A stretch of 34,239 nt of DNA from Clostridium sp. 1001270J_160509_D11. Lineage in GTDB: Bacteria > Bacillota > Clostridia > Peptostreptococcales > Peptostreptococcaceae. The first letter of the stretch is position 1. The number at the start of each line of letters is the position of its first letter. This document shows positions 25,801 to 33,158 of this stretch, in pieces. The translations under genes were made by a program, and so were the position numbers. The stretch spans positions 1 through 34,239 of the forward strand of contig NZ_JADPET010000011.1 in assembly GCF_015667935.1 (NCBI RefSeq), in the 5' to 3' direction. The notes beneath the pieces were generated by a model. It was given only the letters and a program-made list of their open reading frames with translations, did no database searches and was not told the DNA's origin.

Positions 25801-27430
25801 GAGTTTTTAATTCCATATTATCAAATACAAATACTACAAAATATGGAGAAAACAAATTACCTTCCTTTTGTTGCTCCCTTTTTGATAATATTGAATACAT
25901 ATAGTCAAATATTATAGAAGTACTTTCCTCATCATAAACCATATTTCTTATACCTAAATCGTCATTTTCAACATGTTTAAACCATCTAAACCATGTCATT
26001 CTTTTTCTATCATTTTTATGAAAAATATATATAAACTTAACATCTTTATAATACTGTCTTGTTGCTAAATCGATAGTTATATTTATTAAAATATCAAATA
26101 ATTGTTCATCCTCACCTAATATTCCTACTGCATTATCTTCTGAAAATCTTGAAACTATAGGTATATTTATAAGATTTTTATACCCTTTTTCAATACTCTC
26201 TGGTATATCTAATAAAGGGTCTTGTAAATCTTTAAAATCTGGATATTTATAATTAATTTTACAAATCGCAGGTAATTGCCCTGTTCCTACTCTAACATAT
26301 AAAAAATCTTCGTCATTTTTATCTCTATCAAATAAACTATCAAAATCTTCTACTGATTTTAAATTAGCATCCATAGATCTATACATTTTCCTCATTACTA
26401 TTTGTTCTCTTTTTCTTATTTCTATAATTTCCTTTTTCTTTTCTTCAATATATCTTAAATAACTATTTTCTCTTTCTTCAACTTCTTTTTCATAATCTTT
26501 TTGACTATAATAATAACTAAAAATAGATACTATCAAAGTAAGTATCATTGAGCAAACCCCATAAATTACAAAGGTTCCTCCCCCTGATATAAATCCTCTT
26601 AATAGTATAATTAATATAATCATTCCTATAGATGGAAATAACAATAAAAATATATTTTTTCTAGGCTGTCTAGGTTTCTGTTTTGGCGGTAAGATTTCTA
26701 TTTCTTCTTCTGGAATTGTGTATTTTTTTCTTGTTGTTATATTATATTTAGGATACTTCAATACATTTTTACTGTTTTGAATATAAAATGACTCTAATGT
26801 TAAAGGATTTATTGCATCATTTGAAGTTGTATATAAATTTCCTTCTTTTAAATAAAAACTATATCCAACAACCATAAAAAAATCATAATCATTTAAAAAT
26901 GACTTTGAATTTATCTTTCTCCCATTTAAATAAACTCCATATGTAGTTTGATTATCAATTAATATATATTTATTTTCACTCTTTTTTAGAGTGATAAATT
27001 CATTTTTAGCAATGTTATCTTCAATATAAATATCACAATTAAGTGTTCCACCTATTTTTATTTGTGATAAATTACTTATATTTATAATTCTGTCATAATT
27101 TTGAATAACATCAAAATCTACTAAATAGTCTATATTAAAAATATTTATATCTGTTTGAGTGTATTTAATCGAAATACTATCTCCATTATATAATTCTTTT
27201 GATTTTAGGATTTTTTTATGTGAATGAATTTCTGTATTTTCATCACAAACTATTGTCCATAAATCATTGTTTCTCAAGAATTTTATTTTAAATGATTTTA
27301 AAAATATATTCTCATTAAATCTAATGTCACAATCTACTGTTGTTCCAAGCTTTATAACTTCAAACTGATTATTTAATACTTCTTCTCTATATATATTTCT
27401 TCCGTATATTATAAGTTTAAAATTATGCAT
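22883..27430 (-). CDS. essC: EssC-type FHA-FtsK/SpoIIIE ATPase of the type VII secretion system
   Basis: The motor ATPase, 1515 residues. Two N-terminal FHA-like domains (about 1-90 and 125-205; the second has TTYGVYLNG) precede two adjacent membrane helices (about 262-312). Three FtsK/SpoIIIE domains follow. D1 has Walker A GTTGSGKSE (about 695) and Walker B VDEFAEL (about 805). D2 has GSSLSGKT (about 1028) with IIDN, and D3 has GRDKSGKTN (about 1312) with VIDN. Only D1 keeps the Walker B glutamate, as in known EssC proteins where D1 is the active engine. The frame is open from a GTG at 27469, but AGGAG is well placed for the ATG at 27430, which gives MHNFKLII, much like other EssC starts. 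Confidence 0.95.
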   Translation of the reverse strand: MHNFKLIIYGRNIYREEVLNNQFEVIKLGTTVDCDIRFNENIFLKSFKIKFLRNNDLWTIVCDENTEIHSHKKILKSKELYNGDSISIKYTQTDINIFNIDYLVDFDVIQNYDRIINISNLSQIKIGGTLNCDIYIEDNIAKNEFITLKKSENKYILIDNQTTYGVYLNGRKINSKSFLNDYDFFMVVGYSFYLKEGNLYTTSNDAINPLTLESFYIQNSKNVLKYPKYNITTRKKYTIPEEEIEILPPKQKPRQPRKNIFLLLFPSIGMIILIILLRGFISGGGTFVIYGVCSMILTLIVSIFSYYYSQKDYEKEVEERENSYLRYIEEKKKEIIEIRKREQIVMRKMYRSMDANLKSVEDFDSLFDRDKNDEDFLYVRVGTGQLPAICKINYKYPDFKDLQDPLLDIPESIEKGYKNLINIPIVSRFSEDNAVGILGEDEQLFDILINITIDLATRQYYKDVKFIYIFHKNDRKRMTWFRWFKHVENDDLGIRNMVYDEESTSIIFDYMYSILSKREQQKEGNLFSPYFVVFVFDNMELKTHPVSKYIQNAKDYGFIFVFFEHYYELLPKGCAEIVKLSPKKNEGYIFKTTSSENKIQFAYEPISSIKAFEIAIKMAAISVEEVSLDNELTKNITLYELLNIMDAKDLDLKERWQSSRIDESIAVPLGIKMKNKKIYLDLHEKYDGPHGLVAGTTGSGKSEVLQSYILSASTLYHPYELGFLIIDFKGGGMVNQLKNLPHLIGSITNVEGREIQRSLKSIKAELKKRQELFALQNVNHIDEYIEIYRQNKDITPLPHLIIIVDEFAELKMEYPEFMKELISAARIGRSLGVHLILATQKPSGVVDAQIWSNSKFKLCLKVQTKEDSNEVLKTPLAAEITEPGRAYLQVGNNEKFDLFQSAYSGAKTPNGDLNDKNIFELYQINLWGKKKLVYTNRQKDEENRKTQLEAIVDRIKDYCDLNNIPKLQGICLPPLNDIIYLKDLRNTFRDIQKGISVLIGIFDDPDNQIQEELSINLSNNTYIIGSSLSGKTILLETILCDLIKTYTPKDVNIYIIDCGNMALRIFEDSKIIGGVTITSEEERINNLLRMLKIEIEKRKQVFLKHMVGTYLNYIESGFRDMPQIILIIDNITAFREYYPGYDNEILVLSREGQSVGINLIVTGMQTNSLNSRMLSNYPTKISLHCNDKSEYSNLLGRSQVYLKDTPGRGLIVLDKRILEFQTALPVRGDKELDRSKNIQELIKHSNLTYKNIKAKKIPQVPPVIYFNKLFEEEMDLFKHKYKIPIGIDYNSIEYVYFDLLENSLFAVVGRDKSGKTNFIMNILSTINKTIFLNKTKAYIIDSSKRQLSQTKQYGFVEKYTLDLSDIEIIVDDIYDEFEERQDFYKDNIEDMDENEILEKLPLYLIVIDNNKFINEISKNKELNTKFMNMIKSFKNYKMSIIFTNIENSNLSYNAPEILKKIKENKRAIIFEDLTNLKLFDVSMKQSREFSKPISLGDGYLLENGEYTKIKTIKYD

Positions 27431-27508
27431 ACTAATCGAACTCCTTATAAATAACTCCTTACTAAACACTTTAAAATGTTTAAATTTATTTCAAGCATAT
27501 TCATGAAA

Positions 27509-27537
27509 ATTATATTAGTTACAAAATATAAAGGCAA
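27509..27537 (-). promoter_or_regulatory. Internal promoter for essC
   Basis: Minus strand TTGCCT (27537-27532), 17-nt spacer, perfect TATAAT (27514-27509) in the 123-bp gap between esaB and essC. It would add independent expression of essC and the genes after it. Confidence 0.5.
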
Positions 27538-27553
27538 TATCACTTTCTATATT

Positions 27554-27802
27554 CTATAAAATATTTATAATACTTCCGTTTATTAAATTAAAATCTTTTA
27601 ATGTTCTCTCTCCCTTTAATAAGGCTATTGGATTTTCACTTCTTATATAACATTTTGATAAATCATTTATATCTATACCTAAATTGTATGCTTCATTCAC
27701 CCCTATTACAAATTCAGTAGCAGATATATTTATTGGTACTTGTAAATCAACTTGCTTTTTTAATCTATGAAAGTATAATACAACAGTTATAACTTCTTCC
27801 AT
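27554..27802 (-). CDS. esaB: EsaB/YukD ubiquitin-like type VII secretion protein
   Basis: An 82-residue protein with the ubiquitin-like beta-grasp pattern of YukD/EsaB. It begins with strand VITVVLYFHRLKKQVDLQVP, continues with a helix containing EFVIGVNEAYNLG and ends GERTLKDFNLINGSIINIL. Length and position beside essC match the family. In staphylococci EsaB is a small cytosolic component needed for secretion or its regulation. It has a GGGGGAG ribosome binding site, 39 bp after the FHA-protein gene. Confidence 0.85.
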   Translation of the reverse strand: MEEVITVVLYFHRLKKQVDLQVPINISATEFVIGVNEAYNLGIDINDLSKCYIRSENPIALLKGERTLKDFNLINGSIINIL

Positions 27803-27841
27803 AATACTCCCCCTTTACAGAATAGTCATGATTTTCAAATC

Positions 27842-28375
27842 CTATTTTACTTCAAATTCTACGTTTGCAAATCTAATTCTATCTCCTATTTTTAAGCGTT
27901 TTATATATTTTTTAGTTAGTTTTTTTCCATTTAAATACGTTCCATTAAGGCTTTCTTCATCTATTATAAAAAAACGATTGTTCACTCTAACTATTTTTGC
28001 ATGTATTCGACTTACCATTCTTTGATTTGCTATCCATCCGTCAACTAATTCTTTTTTCTTTCCAATTATATACTCATCTTTATCTATTAAAAATAGTACA
28101 TCAGGATATATATTTAAACTAGATAATATTAATACACTTTTATCCTTACTTCTGTATATATTTTTACAAATCAATATATATGTTAATATTGAAGCGATTA
28201 AATCTATATCTAAAAAATATATAAGGTAGACTATATTTATTACTTGGCAATTTAAAGAGAGAAATACTATAATCAAAAATATTATTTGATATATAAAAAT
28301 AAAAACCAATGCCTTTAGTAATCTTTTCTTTTGAATATATAATTTATAATCACATTCATAATCCGATTCTACCAT
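27842..28375 (-). CDS. Membrane-anchored FHA-domain protein
   Basis: A 177-residue protein, first gene of the secretion operon. Two membrane helices (about 20-40 and 46-70) form a hairpin and leave the C-terminal FHA domain (about 90-177) in the cytosol. Phosphothreonine-binding positions are conserved: G105, S122-R123-I124-H125 (SRIH), N144-G145-T146 and N149-G150. It should therefore read phosphorylation by the operon kinase and bring partners to the membrane. An isolated FHA protein of this build is not part of the standard staphylococcal ess set. The ribosome binding site is GGAGGG. Confidence 0.9.
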   Translation of the reverse strand: MVESDYECDYKLYIQKKRLLKALVFIFIYQIIFLIIVFLSLNCQVINIVYLIYFLDIDLIASILTYILICKNIYRSKDKSVLILSSLNIYPDVLFLIDKDEYIIGKKKELVDGWIANQRMVSRIHAKIVRVNNRFFIIDEESLNGTYLNGKKLTKKYIKRLKIGDRIRFANVEFEVK

Positions 28376-28467
28376 CTAAACCCTCCTATACAATAATTTT
28401 TACTATTATTACATCTTTTTTAATTCCAACTATAATTATATAGTACTGTTTAAATGTCATAATAATG

Positions 28468-28492
28468 TTACAAAACGTAAAATATTTTGTAA
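28468..28492. promoter_or_regulatory. Inverted repeat, possible operator of the secretion operon
   Basis: TTACAAAA (28468-28475) and TTTTGTAA (28485-28492), a perfect 8-bp inverted repeat with 9-bp spacer. It lies just upstream of the -35 position belonging to TATAAT at 28440-28435. No known regulator box is recognised. Confidence 0.4.
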
Positions 28493-28635
28493 TATCATTA
28501 TAAAATTTTTTATCTTCTTCATCTTACAAAGGTTATATAACTTCTATACTTTTATATAGTCTACTTATTTATATTTCAATTTTATTTTTTATTCTCCTTT
28601 TTTCTATATATTTCTGTAGTATTTTATCTTTTTTT

Positions 28636-28690
28636 AATTGTATATTTATTATCCACAAACCAGATAATTTATCATTTCCTGGGAATTAAA
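28636..28690 (-). repeat. Partial third copy of the dispersed structured repeat
   Basis: It shares the core TTATCCACAAACCAGATAAT and the end ATTTCC...GAATTAAAAAA with the full copies at 30415-30535 and 31066-31185, but lacks the second-hairpin part. Like them, it lies directly after a terminator in the minus-strand direction. Confidence 0.65.
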
Positions 28691-28728
28691 AAAAGACCAT
28701 TTAATAGATATTATTAAATAGTCTTTTT
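28690..28728. terminator. Terminator of the NlpC/P60 gene
   Basis: 17-bp stem (28690-28706 with 28712-28728; one position is a G-U wobble on minus-strand RNA), 5-nt loop, with a T7 tract in the minus direction and T5 in the plus direction. Confidence 0.88.
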
Positions 28729-28753
28729 CACTCTATATTAAATTAATTATATA

Positions 28754-30301
28754 TTAATTAAAAACTCTTCTAACTCCTGCGATTCTATCTCTATGGCTAT
28801 TTTTTATTGGCCATACTACTACTTTACCAGGCCATGCTTCTATAACTTGATCATTTCCTAAATATATTGCAATATGTATTATTGTTCCATTTTGATCTGA
28901 ATAGAATATTAAATCTCCTCTTTGTCTGTCTTCATAGCTAACTGTTTTGAATTTACTTGATGTAAATAGATTTCTAGATTCATATTCATATCCTGGTTGA
29001 GAATGTCTAATTACACTAACTGGTAATGGATTTATTCCTACTGAATATAATGCTTGCATAACTAAGCCAGAGCAATCTACTCCTTGTCCAGGTTGCCCTG
29101 ATGCACCTACTATATACTCTGTTCCTAAATAATCATACGCTCTACTTATCATAGTTTCAATACAATCATTTTTTGTACTATTCTTTGTAATTTGTATAGG
29201 TGATACATAACTTCCAAGATTATGCCAATCATCATCAGAAAGTCCTAATGCATTCCATGTTGTATAATCTACTTGTCCAGTTTGTGATAATCCCATTGAT
29301 TTTTGGAACTCTTTTATCTTAGCAGTAGTAGCAGGTCCTACTATTGCTTTATTTGTTCTTGACATACCTAATTTTTCTTGAACTTTTCTAACTTTAAGTC
29401 CCATAGTACCTGTTTTTAATATATAATTTCCTTGTCCTTTAAAGCTTATATTTTCTTGTATTTGGAAGTAGTTGCTAGGATTTTGATAAACTCTATCTCC
29501 CTCTACTGTTCCTTCTCCTGAATTTTTATCTGCTACATATTGGTTCGATACATATCCGTATTCATTTTTAAATTTAATCTTATACCATCCTGTAGTGCTA
29601 ACTTCTACTATTTCTACTTTTGTATCCTTTGATAGCACACCTATTACTCCATAACTTGTCGATGGCCCTTTTCTTACATTTAGTCCAGCTGTTGTTATTC
29701 CTGTTTTTATTACTGTTGGTGGTTTTTGTTCTGATGATTCATCTTTTTTACCAACTTCAACGTATTTATTTGATACATATCCGTATTCGTTTTTAAATTT
29801 AATCTTATACCATCCTGTAGTGCTAACTTCTACTATTTCTACTTTTGTATCTTTTGATAGCACACCTATTACTCCATAACTTGTCGATGGCCCTTTTCTT
29901 ACATTTAGTCCAGCTGTTGTTGTTCCTGTTTTTATTACTGTTGGTGGTTTTTGTTCTGATGATTCATCTTTTTTATCAACTTCAACGTATTTATTTGATA
30001 CATATCCGTATTCGTTTTTAAATTTGATCTTATACCATCCTGTAGTGCTAACTTCTACTATTTCTACCTTCGCACCTTTTGATAATCCACCTATTACTCT
30101 ATAACTTGTTGATGGTCCTTTTCTTACATTTAGACTTGCAGTTGTTATCCCCGTTTTTATTACTGTTGATGATTGTTGGCTTATTGTAGTTGTCAAAGTA
30201 TTATTCCCATTTATATTGTCTACATTTTCTGCAAAAGCCATATTCATATTCCCAACAATTGTTGCGATTGTTAGAATCTTTGCTATTTCTTTATTTTTCA
30301 T
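28754..30301 (-). CDS. Secreted NlpC/P60 endopeptidase with three SH3 repeats and PG-binding domain
   Basis: A 515-residue peptidoglycan hydrolase. The signal peptide (about 1-24, cleavage after AFA) is followed by three bacterial SH3 domains (about 50-112, 125-187 and 200-262), each with LNVRKGPSTSY and GWYKIKFKNEYGYVS. Next come a helical PG-binding domain (about 285-345) and a C-terminal NlpC/P60 domain with catalytic C410 (DCSG) and H476 (IIHIAIYLG). Such enzymes cut stem peptides in the wall. The frame opens at a TTG (30313), but GGGAGG fits the ATG at 30301. The SH3 units are 75 residues long and two are nearly identical in DNA. It could open the wall for the neighbouring secretion machine, but has its own transcript and may be housekeeping. 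Confidence 0.93.
   Translation of the reverse strand: MKNKEIAKILTIATIVGNMNMAFAENVDNINGNNTLTTTISQQSSTVIKTGITTASLNVRKGPSTSYRVIGGLSKGAKVEIVEVSTTGWYKIKFKNEYGYVSNKYVEVDKKDESSEQKPPTVIKTGTTTAGLNVRKGPSTSYGVIGVLSKDTKVEIVEVSTTGWYKIKFKNEYGYVSNKYVEVGKKDESSEQKPPTVIKTGITTAGLNVRKGPSTSYGVIGVLSKDTKVEIVEVSTTGWYKIKFKNEYGYVSNQYVADKNSGEGTVEGDRVYQNPSNYFQIQENISFKGQGNYILKTGTMGLKVRKVQEKLGMSRTNKAIVGPATTAKIKEFQKSMGLSQTGQVDYTTWNALGLSDDDWHNLGSYVSPIQITKNSTKNDCIETMISRAYDYLGTEYIVGASGQPGQGVDCSGLVMQALYSVGINPLPVSVIRHSQPGYEYESRNLFTSSKFKTVSYEDRQRGDLIFYSDQNGTIIHIAIYLGNDQVIEAWPGKVVVWPIKNSHRDRIAGVRRVFN
29526..30175. repeat. Tandem 225-bp SH3-coding repeats
   Basis: Three in-frame direct repeats inside the NlpC/P60 gene with a 225-bp period (for example 29751 and 29976 are equivalent positions). 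The two units nearest the enzyme domain differ at only a few bases; the N-terminal unit is more diverged. A substrate for copy-number change by recombination. Confidence 0.85.
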
Positions 30302-30414
30302 AATTCCTCCCAAAATATATACCCATTTTATATCCTACATTTTATAACAAAAAAACGATTTTTACAATTATTTTCTATAATTTACAATATTTTACTAGAA
30401 AGTTGTTCTCATAT

Positions 30415-30535
30415 AAAAAATTCACTTCCTTCATGGCGACAACGAATCGGAGATTCCGTTGGTTTAGTTAATAGGTTGGAAATTATACATTATCCATAAA
30501 CCAGACAATGTCTAATTTCCTTAGAATTAAAAAAA
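30415..30535 (-). repeat. Dispersed structured repeat, copy A
   Basis: About 120 bp, roughly 90% identical to copy B (31066-31185). It has two hairpins: 17-bp arms 30478-30494 and 30504-30520, and CAACGAATC pairing with GATTCCGTTG (30440-30461, one bulge). Wobble pairs favour the minus-strand RNA. It lies between a terminator and the NlpC/P60 gene. Confidence 0.85.
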
Positions 30536-30552
30536 GCGACTAAAAGCCGCTT
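30534..30552 (-). terminator. Terminator of the small zinc-ribbon gene
   Basis: Minus-strand RNA: 7-bp GC-containing stem (30546-30552 with 30534-30540, one G-U), 5-nt loop, followed by a T7 tract. Confidence 0.75.
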
Positions 30553-30603
30553 ATATATTATAATTTCTATTAATTATCTAAGTAAAATTATTATTCCCCG
30601 TAT

Positions 30604-30924
30604 TTATACTAACTTTTGACCACAATTAGAACAGAATTTAACATCTGGATTTAACGTCTTCTTACAGTTTGGACATATATTGTCGATATAATCATCTTCA
30701 TCATCAATATAAATTATGTTTTCTGTTTCTGGATTACTATTTAATAAATTCTCTACCATATTATTATCTTGATAAGAGTCTGAATTTGTCTGCTTATTTA
30801 TTGAATTTTGTAATTGTATATTTTTTGGCTTTGATTGTTTATTTTTATCAGCTACAATTAGCGTTAATGCAGACACTATTCCAATTGACCCTATTACTAC
30901 TAATATCATCCCTAATTTATACAT
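30604..30924 (-). CDS. Small TM-anchored zinc-ribbon protein, paralogue of the one at 14222-14794
   Basis: A 106-residue protein with an N-terminal membrane helix (about 4-24: LGMILVVIGSIGIVSALTLIV), a polar linker (about 28-80) and a C-terminal zinc ribbon (CPNCKKTL...FCSNCGQKLV). Both ends closely match the 190-residue protein inside the secretion operon, with a much shorter linker, so one arose from the other by duplication. It is expressed alone, flanked by repeat copies A and B, with an AGGAGG ribosome binding site. The function is unknown; the paralogy suggests a link to the secretion system. Confidence 0.82.
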   Translation of the reverse strand: MYKLGMILVVIGSIGIVSALTLIVADKNKQSKPKNIQLQNSINKQTNSDSYQDNNMVENLLNSNPETENIIYIDDEDDYIDNICPNCKKTLNPDVKFCSNCGQKLV

Positions 30925-31065
30925 TAAAAATCCTCCTTTTTATTTTATATTTTATAAACCTCTTTTATACATTTTTTACATATAATCCCAAACGTACTTG
31001 TAGTTTATTATAATAAATAAAAAAACTACTGTAAATATAATATTTAAATTAGCTAAAATATCAAC

Positions 31066-31185
31066 AAAAAATTCGCTTCACTCATAACGCCAACGAATCG
31101 GAGATTCCGTTGCTTTAGTTAATAGGTTGGAAATTATACATTATCCACAAACCAGATAATATATAATTTCCTTAGAATTAAAAAA
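31066..31185 (-). repeat. Dispersed structured repeat, copy B
   Basis: About 120 bp, closely matching copy A. Its long hairpin pairs along all 17 positions on minus-strand RNA (one G-U), with loop bases equivalent to plus-strand CACAAACCA. It contains a perfect DnaA-box-like TTATCCACA. It lies between the tyrA terminator and the small zinc-ribbon gene. Confidence 0.85.
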
Positions 31186-31219
31186 GCCCAGGATAAATTT
31201 AAATATCTCTGGGCTTTTT
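31181..31219. terminator. Terminator of the aroF-aroF-tyrA operon
   Basis: Perfect 11-bp stem (31181-31191 with 31209-31219), 17-nt loop and A/T flanks. It starts directly after the tyrA stop codon. Confidence 0.9.
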
Positions 31220-32059
31220 CTATTTATTTAAACGTCTTCTTCTTTTTGTAGCTCTTTTTAATCGTTTATTTAGCGCTATTTTGTCGCCCTTTACCAAATC
31301 ACTTCTAAATCTAGACATTTCTGCCATAAAGTCATCAATTACTTCTAGTAAATTTTCTTTGTTTCCTAAAAATAACTCAGTCCATAAATCTTCATTTATG
31401 TCTGCAACTCTTGTCGCATCTCTATAGCTTCCTCCCATATAGATTTCTGTATTTCTAGCTTCCACATCACTATTTATCAATGATACTGCCATAACATGCG
31501 GCAGATGTGAAGTAAATGCGATAATCTGATCGTGAAAATCTGAGCTAATTCTTATAATTCTTTTAAAACCAAGCTTATATATTATAGATTGTAAAAAGAG
31601 GACATTGTCATCATCATTTCTTTCTGTATCTACTAATAGATAATTGGCACCTTTATAACATTGGGCGCTTGCATGGTCAATTCCCTTATTTTCACGCCCT
31701 GCCATAGGATGACCAAAAATAAAATCTATATTATCTGGTATAATATCATCTAATTCTTTAATTAAGGTTCCTTTAATCCCTGCAACATCTGTAACTATAG
31801 CGCCATCTTTAAAATTGTTTTTATTCTCTAGGATAAAATTTTTTATTATTTTAGGATAAATGCATATAATCACTAAGTCAGATATTTTTAGAAACTCTCT
31901 TGCATTATCTGAACCATCTTTTATAATTCCCATATCTTTTGCTTTTTCTATTGATTCTTTATTTAAATCTATAGCATATACATCGTCAAAACCAGCTTCT
32001 TTAAATGCCATGGCAAAGGAGCCACCAATAACTCCTAAACCGACAATTGTGATTTTCAT
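31220..32059 (-). CDS. tyrA: Prephenate dehydrogenase
   Basis: A 279-residue NAD(P)-dependent enzyme that oxidises prephenate to 4-hydroxyphenylpyruvate for tyrosine synthesis. The N-terminal Rossmann motif is [13 protein letters not shown] (7-19), followed by the catalytic-region FGHPMAGRE and the HLPHVMA helix of the dimerisation domain. There is no fused chorismate mutase and no C-terminal ACT domain, so feedback control must act elsewhere, probably on the DAHP synthases. The ATG is 1 bp after the stop of the preceding DAHP synthase gene, so translation is coupled. The C-terminus is very basic ([12 protein letters not shown]). Confidence 0.93.
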   Translation of the reverse strand: MKITIVGLGVIGGSFAMAFKEAGFDDVYAIDLNKESIEKAKDMGIIKDGSDNAREFLKISDLVIICIYPKIIKNFILENKNNFKDGAIVTDVAGIKGTLIKELDDIIPDNIDFIFGHPMAGRENKGIDHASAQCYKGANYLLVDTERNDDDNVLFLQSIIYKLGFKRIIRISSDFHDQIIAFTSHLPHVMAVSLINSDVEARNTEIYMGGSYRDATRVADINEDLWTELFLGNKENLLEVIDDFMAEMSRFRSDLVKGDKIALNKRLKRATKRRRRLNK

Positions 32060-32060
32060 A

Positions 32061-33074
32061 CTATATTGTTACACCTTCTAATTCAGTGTATACTTGCAAT
32101 TGCTTCATTATTTTATCAAATGTATCTGGTTTTATTGATTGTTTTCCATCACATAGTGCTTTTGCTGGATTGTTATGTACTTCTATCATAAGTCCATCTG
32201 CACCAACTGCTATAGCCGCTTTTGCAAGTGGCTCAACTAAGTCACGTTTACCAGTTGCATGAGATGGATCTATTATTATTGGCAGATGTGATTTTTGTTT
32301 TATAACTGGTACTGCGCTTAGGTCTAATGTATTTCTTGTCGCTGTTTCAAATGTTCTTATTCCTCTTTCACAAAGAATTACATTTTCATTTCCTCCAGCC
32401 ATTATATACTCTGCACTCATCAGCCATTCTTCTATTGTAGAGCTCATTCCTCTTTTTAATAATACGGGTGTTTTAGTTTTTCCTACTTCTTTTAATAAAT
32501 TGAAGTTTTGCATATTTCTCGCACCGATTTGTATTATATCTACATCTTCTACAAATCTATCTAAATAGTCAACTGACATCAATTCTGTAACGATTGGAAG
32601 GCCTGTCTCTTGTTTTGCTATTTTTAATAATTCTAATCCTTCTAGTTCTAAACCTTGGAAACTATATGGTGATGTTCTCGGTTTAAAAGCTCCTCCTCTT
32701 AAGAAGTTTGCCCCTGATTTTTTTACTGCTTTTGCTATTTCTACGACTTGTTCTTCACTTTCTACAGAACAAGGTCCAGCCATTATTCCAAGATGTCCTC
32801 CACCTACTTTTGTTCCGTTCACATCTACTATTGTAGGTTCTGGATGGAATAATTTATTAGCTTTTTTATATGGTTCTTGTACTTTTAATATTTTTTCTAC
32901 ACATTTAAATGTCAATAATTCATCTGGATCTATATATGATGTATCCCCCACTAAGCCCAATACAGATGTTGCAATACCTTCTATTTTATCGACTGCTGCT
33001 CCTCTGCTTTCTACTGCTTCAACAACTTCATTTAATTCTTCTTGTGTGAATCCTGGTTTCATTACTATTATCAT
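32061..33074 (-). CDS. aroF: DAHP synthase, second copy
   Basis: A 337-residue 3-deoxy-7-phosphoheptulonate synthase (class I-beta type). It condenses phosphoenolpyruvate with erythrose 4-phosphate, the first step to aromatic amino acids. An N-terminal ferredoxin-like regulatory domain (about 1-70) is followed by the barrel with [30 protein letters not shown] and DPSHATGKR. The barrel is nearly identical to the upstream copy, while the N-terminal domain is clearly diverged. In relatives that domain binds Phe or Tyr for feedback inhibition. It has a GGAGGAG ribosome binding site and is coupled to tyrA by a 1-bp gap. Confidence 0.94.
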   Translation of the reverse strand: MIIVMKPGFTQEELNEVVEAVESRGAAVDKIEGIATSVLGLVGDTSYIDPDELLTFKCVEKILKVQEPYKKANKLFHPEPTIVDVNGTKVGGGHLGIMAGPCSVESEEQVVEIAKAVKKSGANFLRGGAFKPRTSPYSFQGLELEGLELLKIAKQETGLPIVTELMSVDYLDRFVEDVDIIQIGARNMQNFNLLKEVGKTKTPVLLKRGMSSTIEEWLMSAEYIMAGGNENVILCERGIRTFETATRNTLDLSAVPVIKQKSHLPIIIDPSHATGKRDLVEPLAKAAIAVGADGLMIEVHNNPAKALCDGKQSIKPDTFDKIMKQLQVYTELEGVTI

Positions 33075-33158
33075 ATCTATTCTCCTCCCACATCCACTTT
33101 GAATGCTTTATATTATTTTAAACATTTAATTATTTACCCCTTAAAACTTCTATTATTT

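Larger units (their letters stand above)
28376..28753. other. 378-bp non-coding region upstream of the secretion operon
   Basis: It holds the operon promoter region (TATAAT at 28440-28435, minus strand, with only a weak -35), an inverted repeat (28468-28492), a partial copy of the dispersed repeat (about 28636-28690) and the terminator of the NlpC/P60 gene (28690-28728). I see no gene in it. Confidence 0.7.
30302..30603. other. 302-bp non-coding region with repeat copy A and a terminator
   Basis: Between the zinc-ribbon gene and the NlpC/P60 gene. It contains the terminator at 30534-30552, repeat copy A (30415-30535) and about 110 bp of AT-rich sequence that must hold the NlpC/P60 promoter. 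I could not place that promoter with confidence (a TATAAA near TTGTAA has only a 15-nt spacer). Confidence 0.7.

Noticed and set aside
27431..27469. GTG start at 27469 for essC
   Set aside because: No ribosome binding site precedes it, while AGGAG is well placed for the ATG at 27430, which also yields the usual EssC N-terminus.
11161..28375. Secretion operon as a recent horizontal insertion
   Set aside because: Base composition looks like the flanks and no integrase, transposase, tRNA or attachment repeats are seen in the window; not excluded, but unsupported.
29526..30175. Mobile element or phage repeats
   Set aside because: The repeats are in frame and encode SH3 domains within one gene.
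30415..30535. ydaO (cyclic di-AMP) riboswitch upstream of the NlpC/P60 gene
   Set aside because: That class often precedes such hydrolases, but I cannot find its conserved core; the element instead has two simple hairpins and is repeated upstream of unrelated genes.
30415..31185. CRISPR array
   Set aside because: The repeats are ~120 bp, about 650 bp apart and imperfect, with a gene between them; there is no regular short repeat-spacer pattern and no cas gene.
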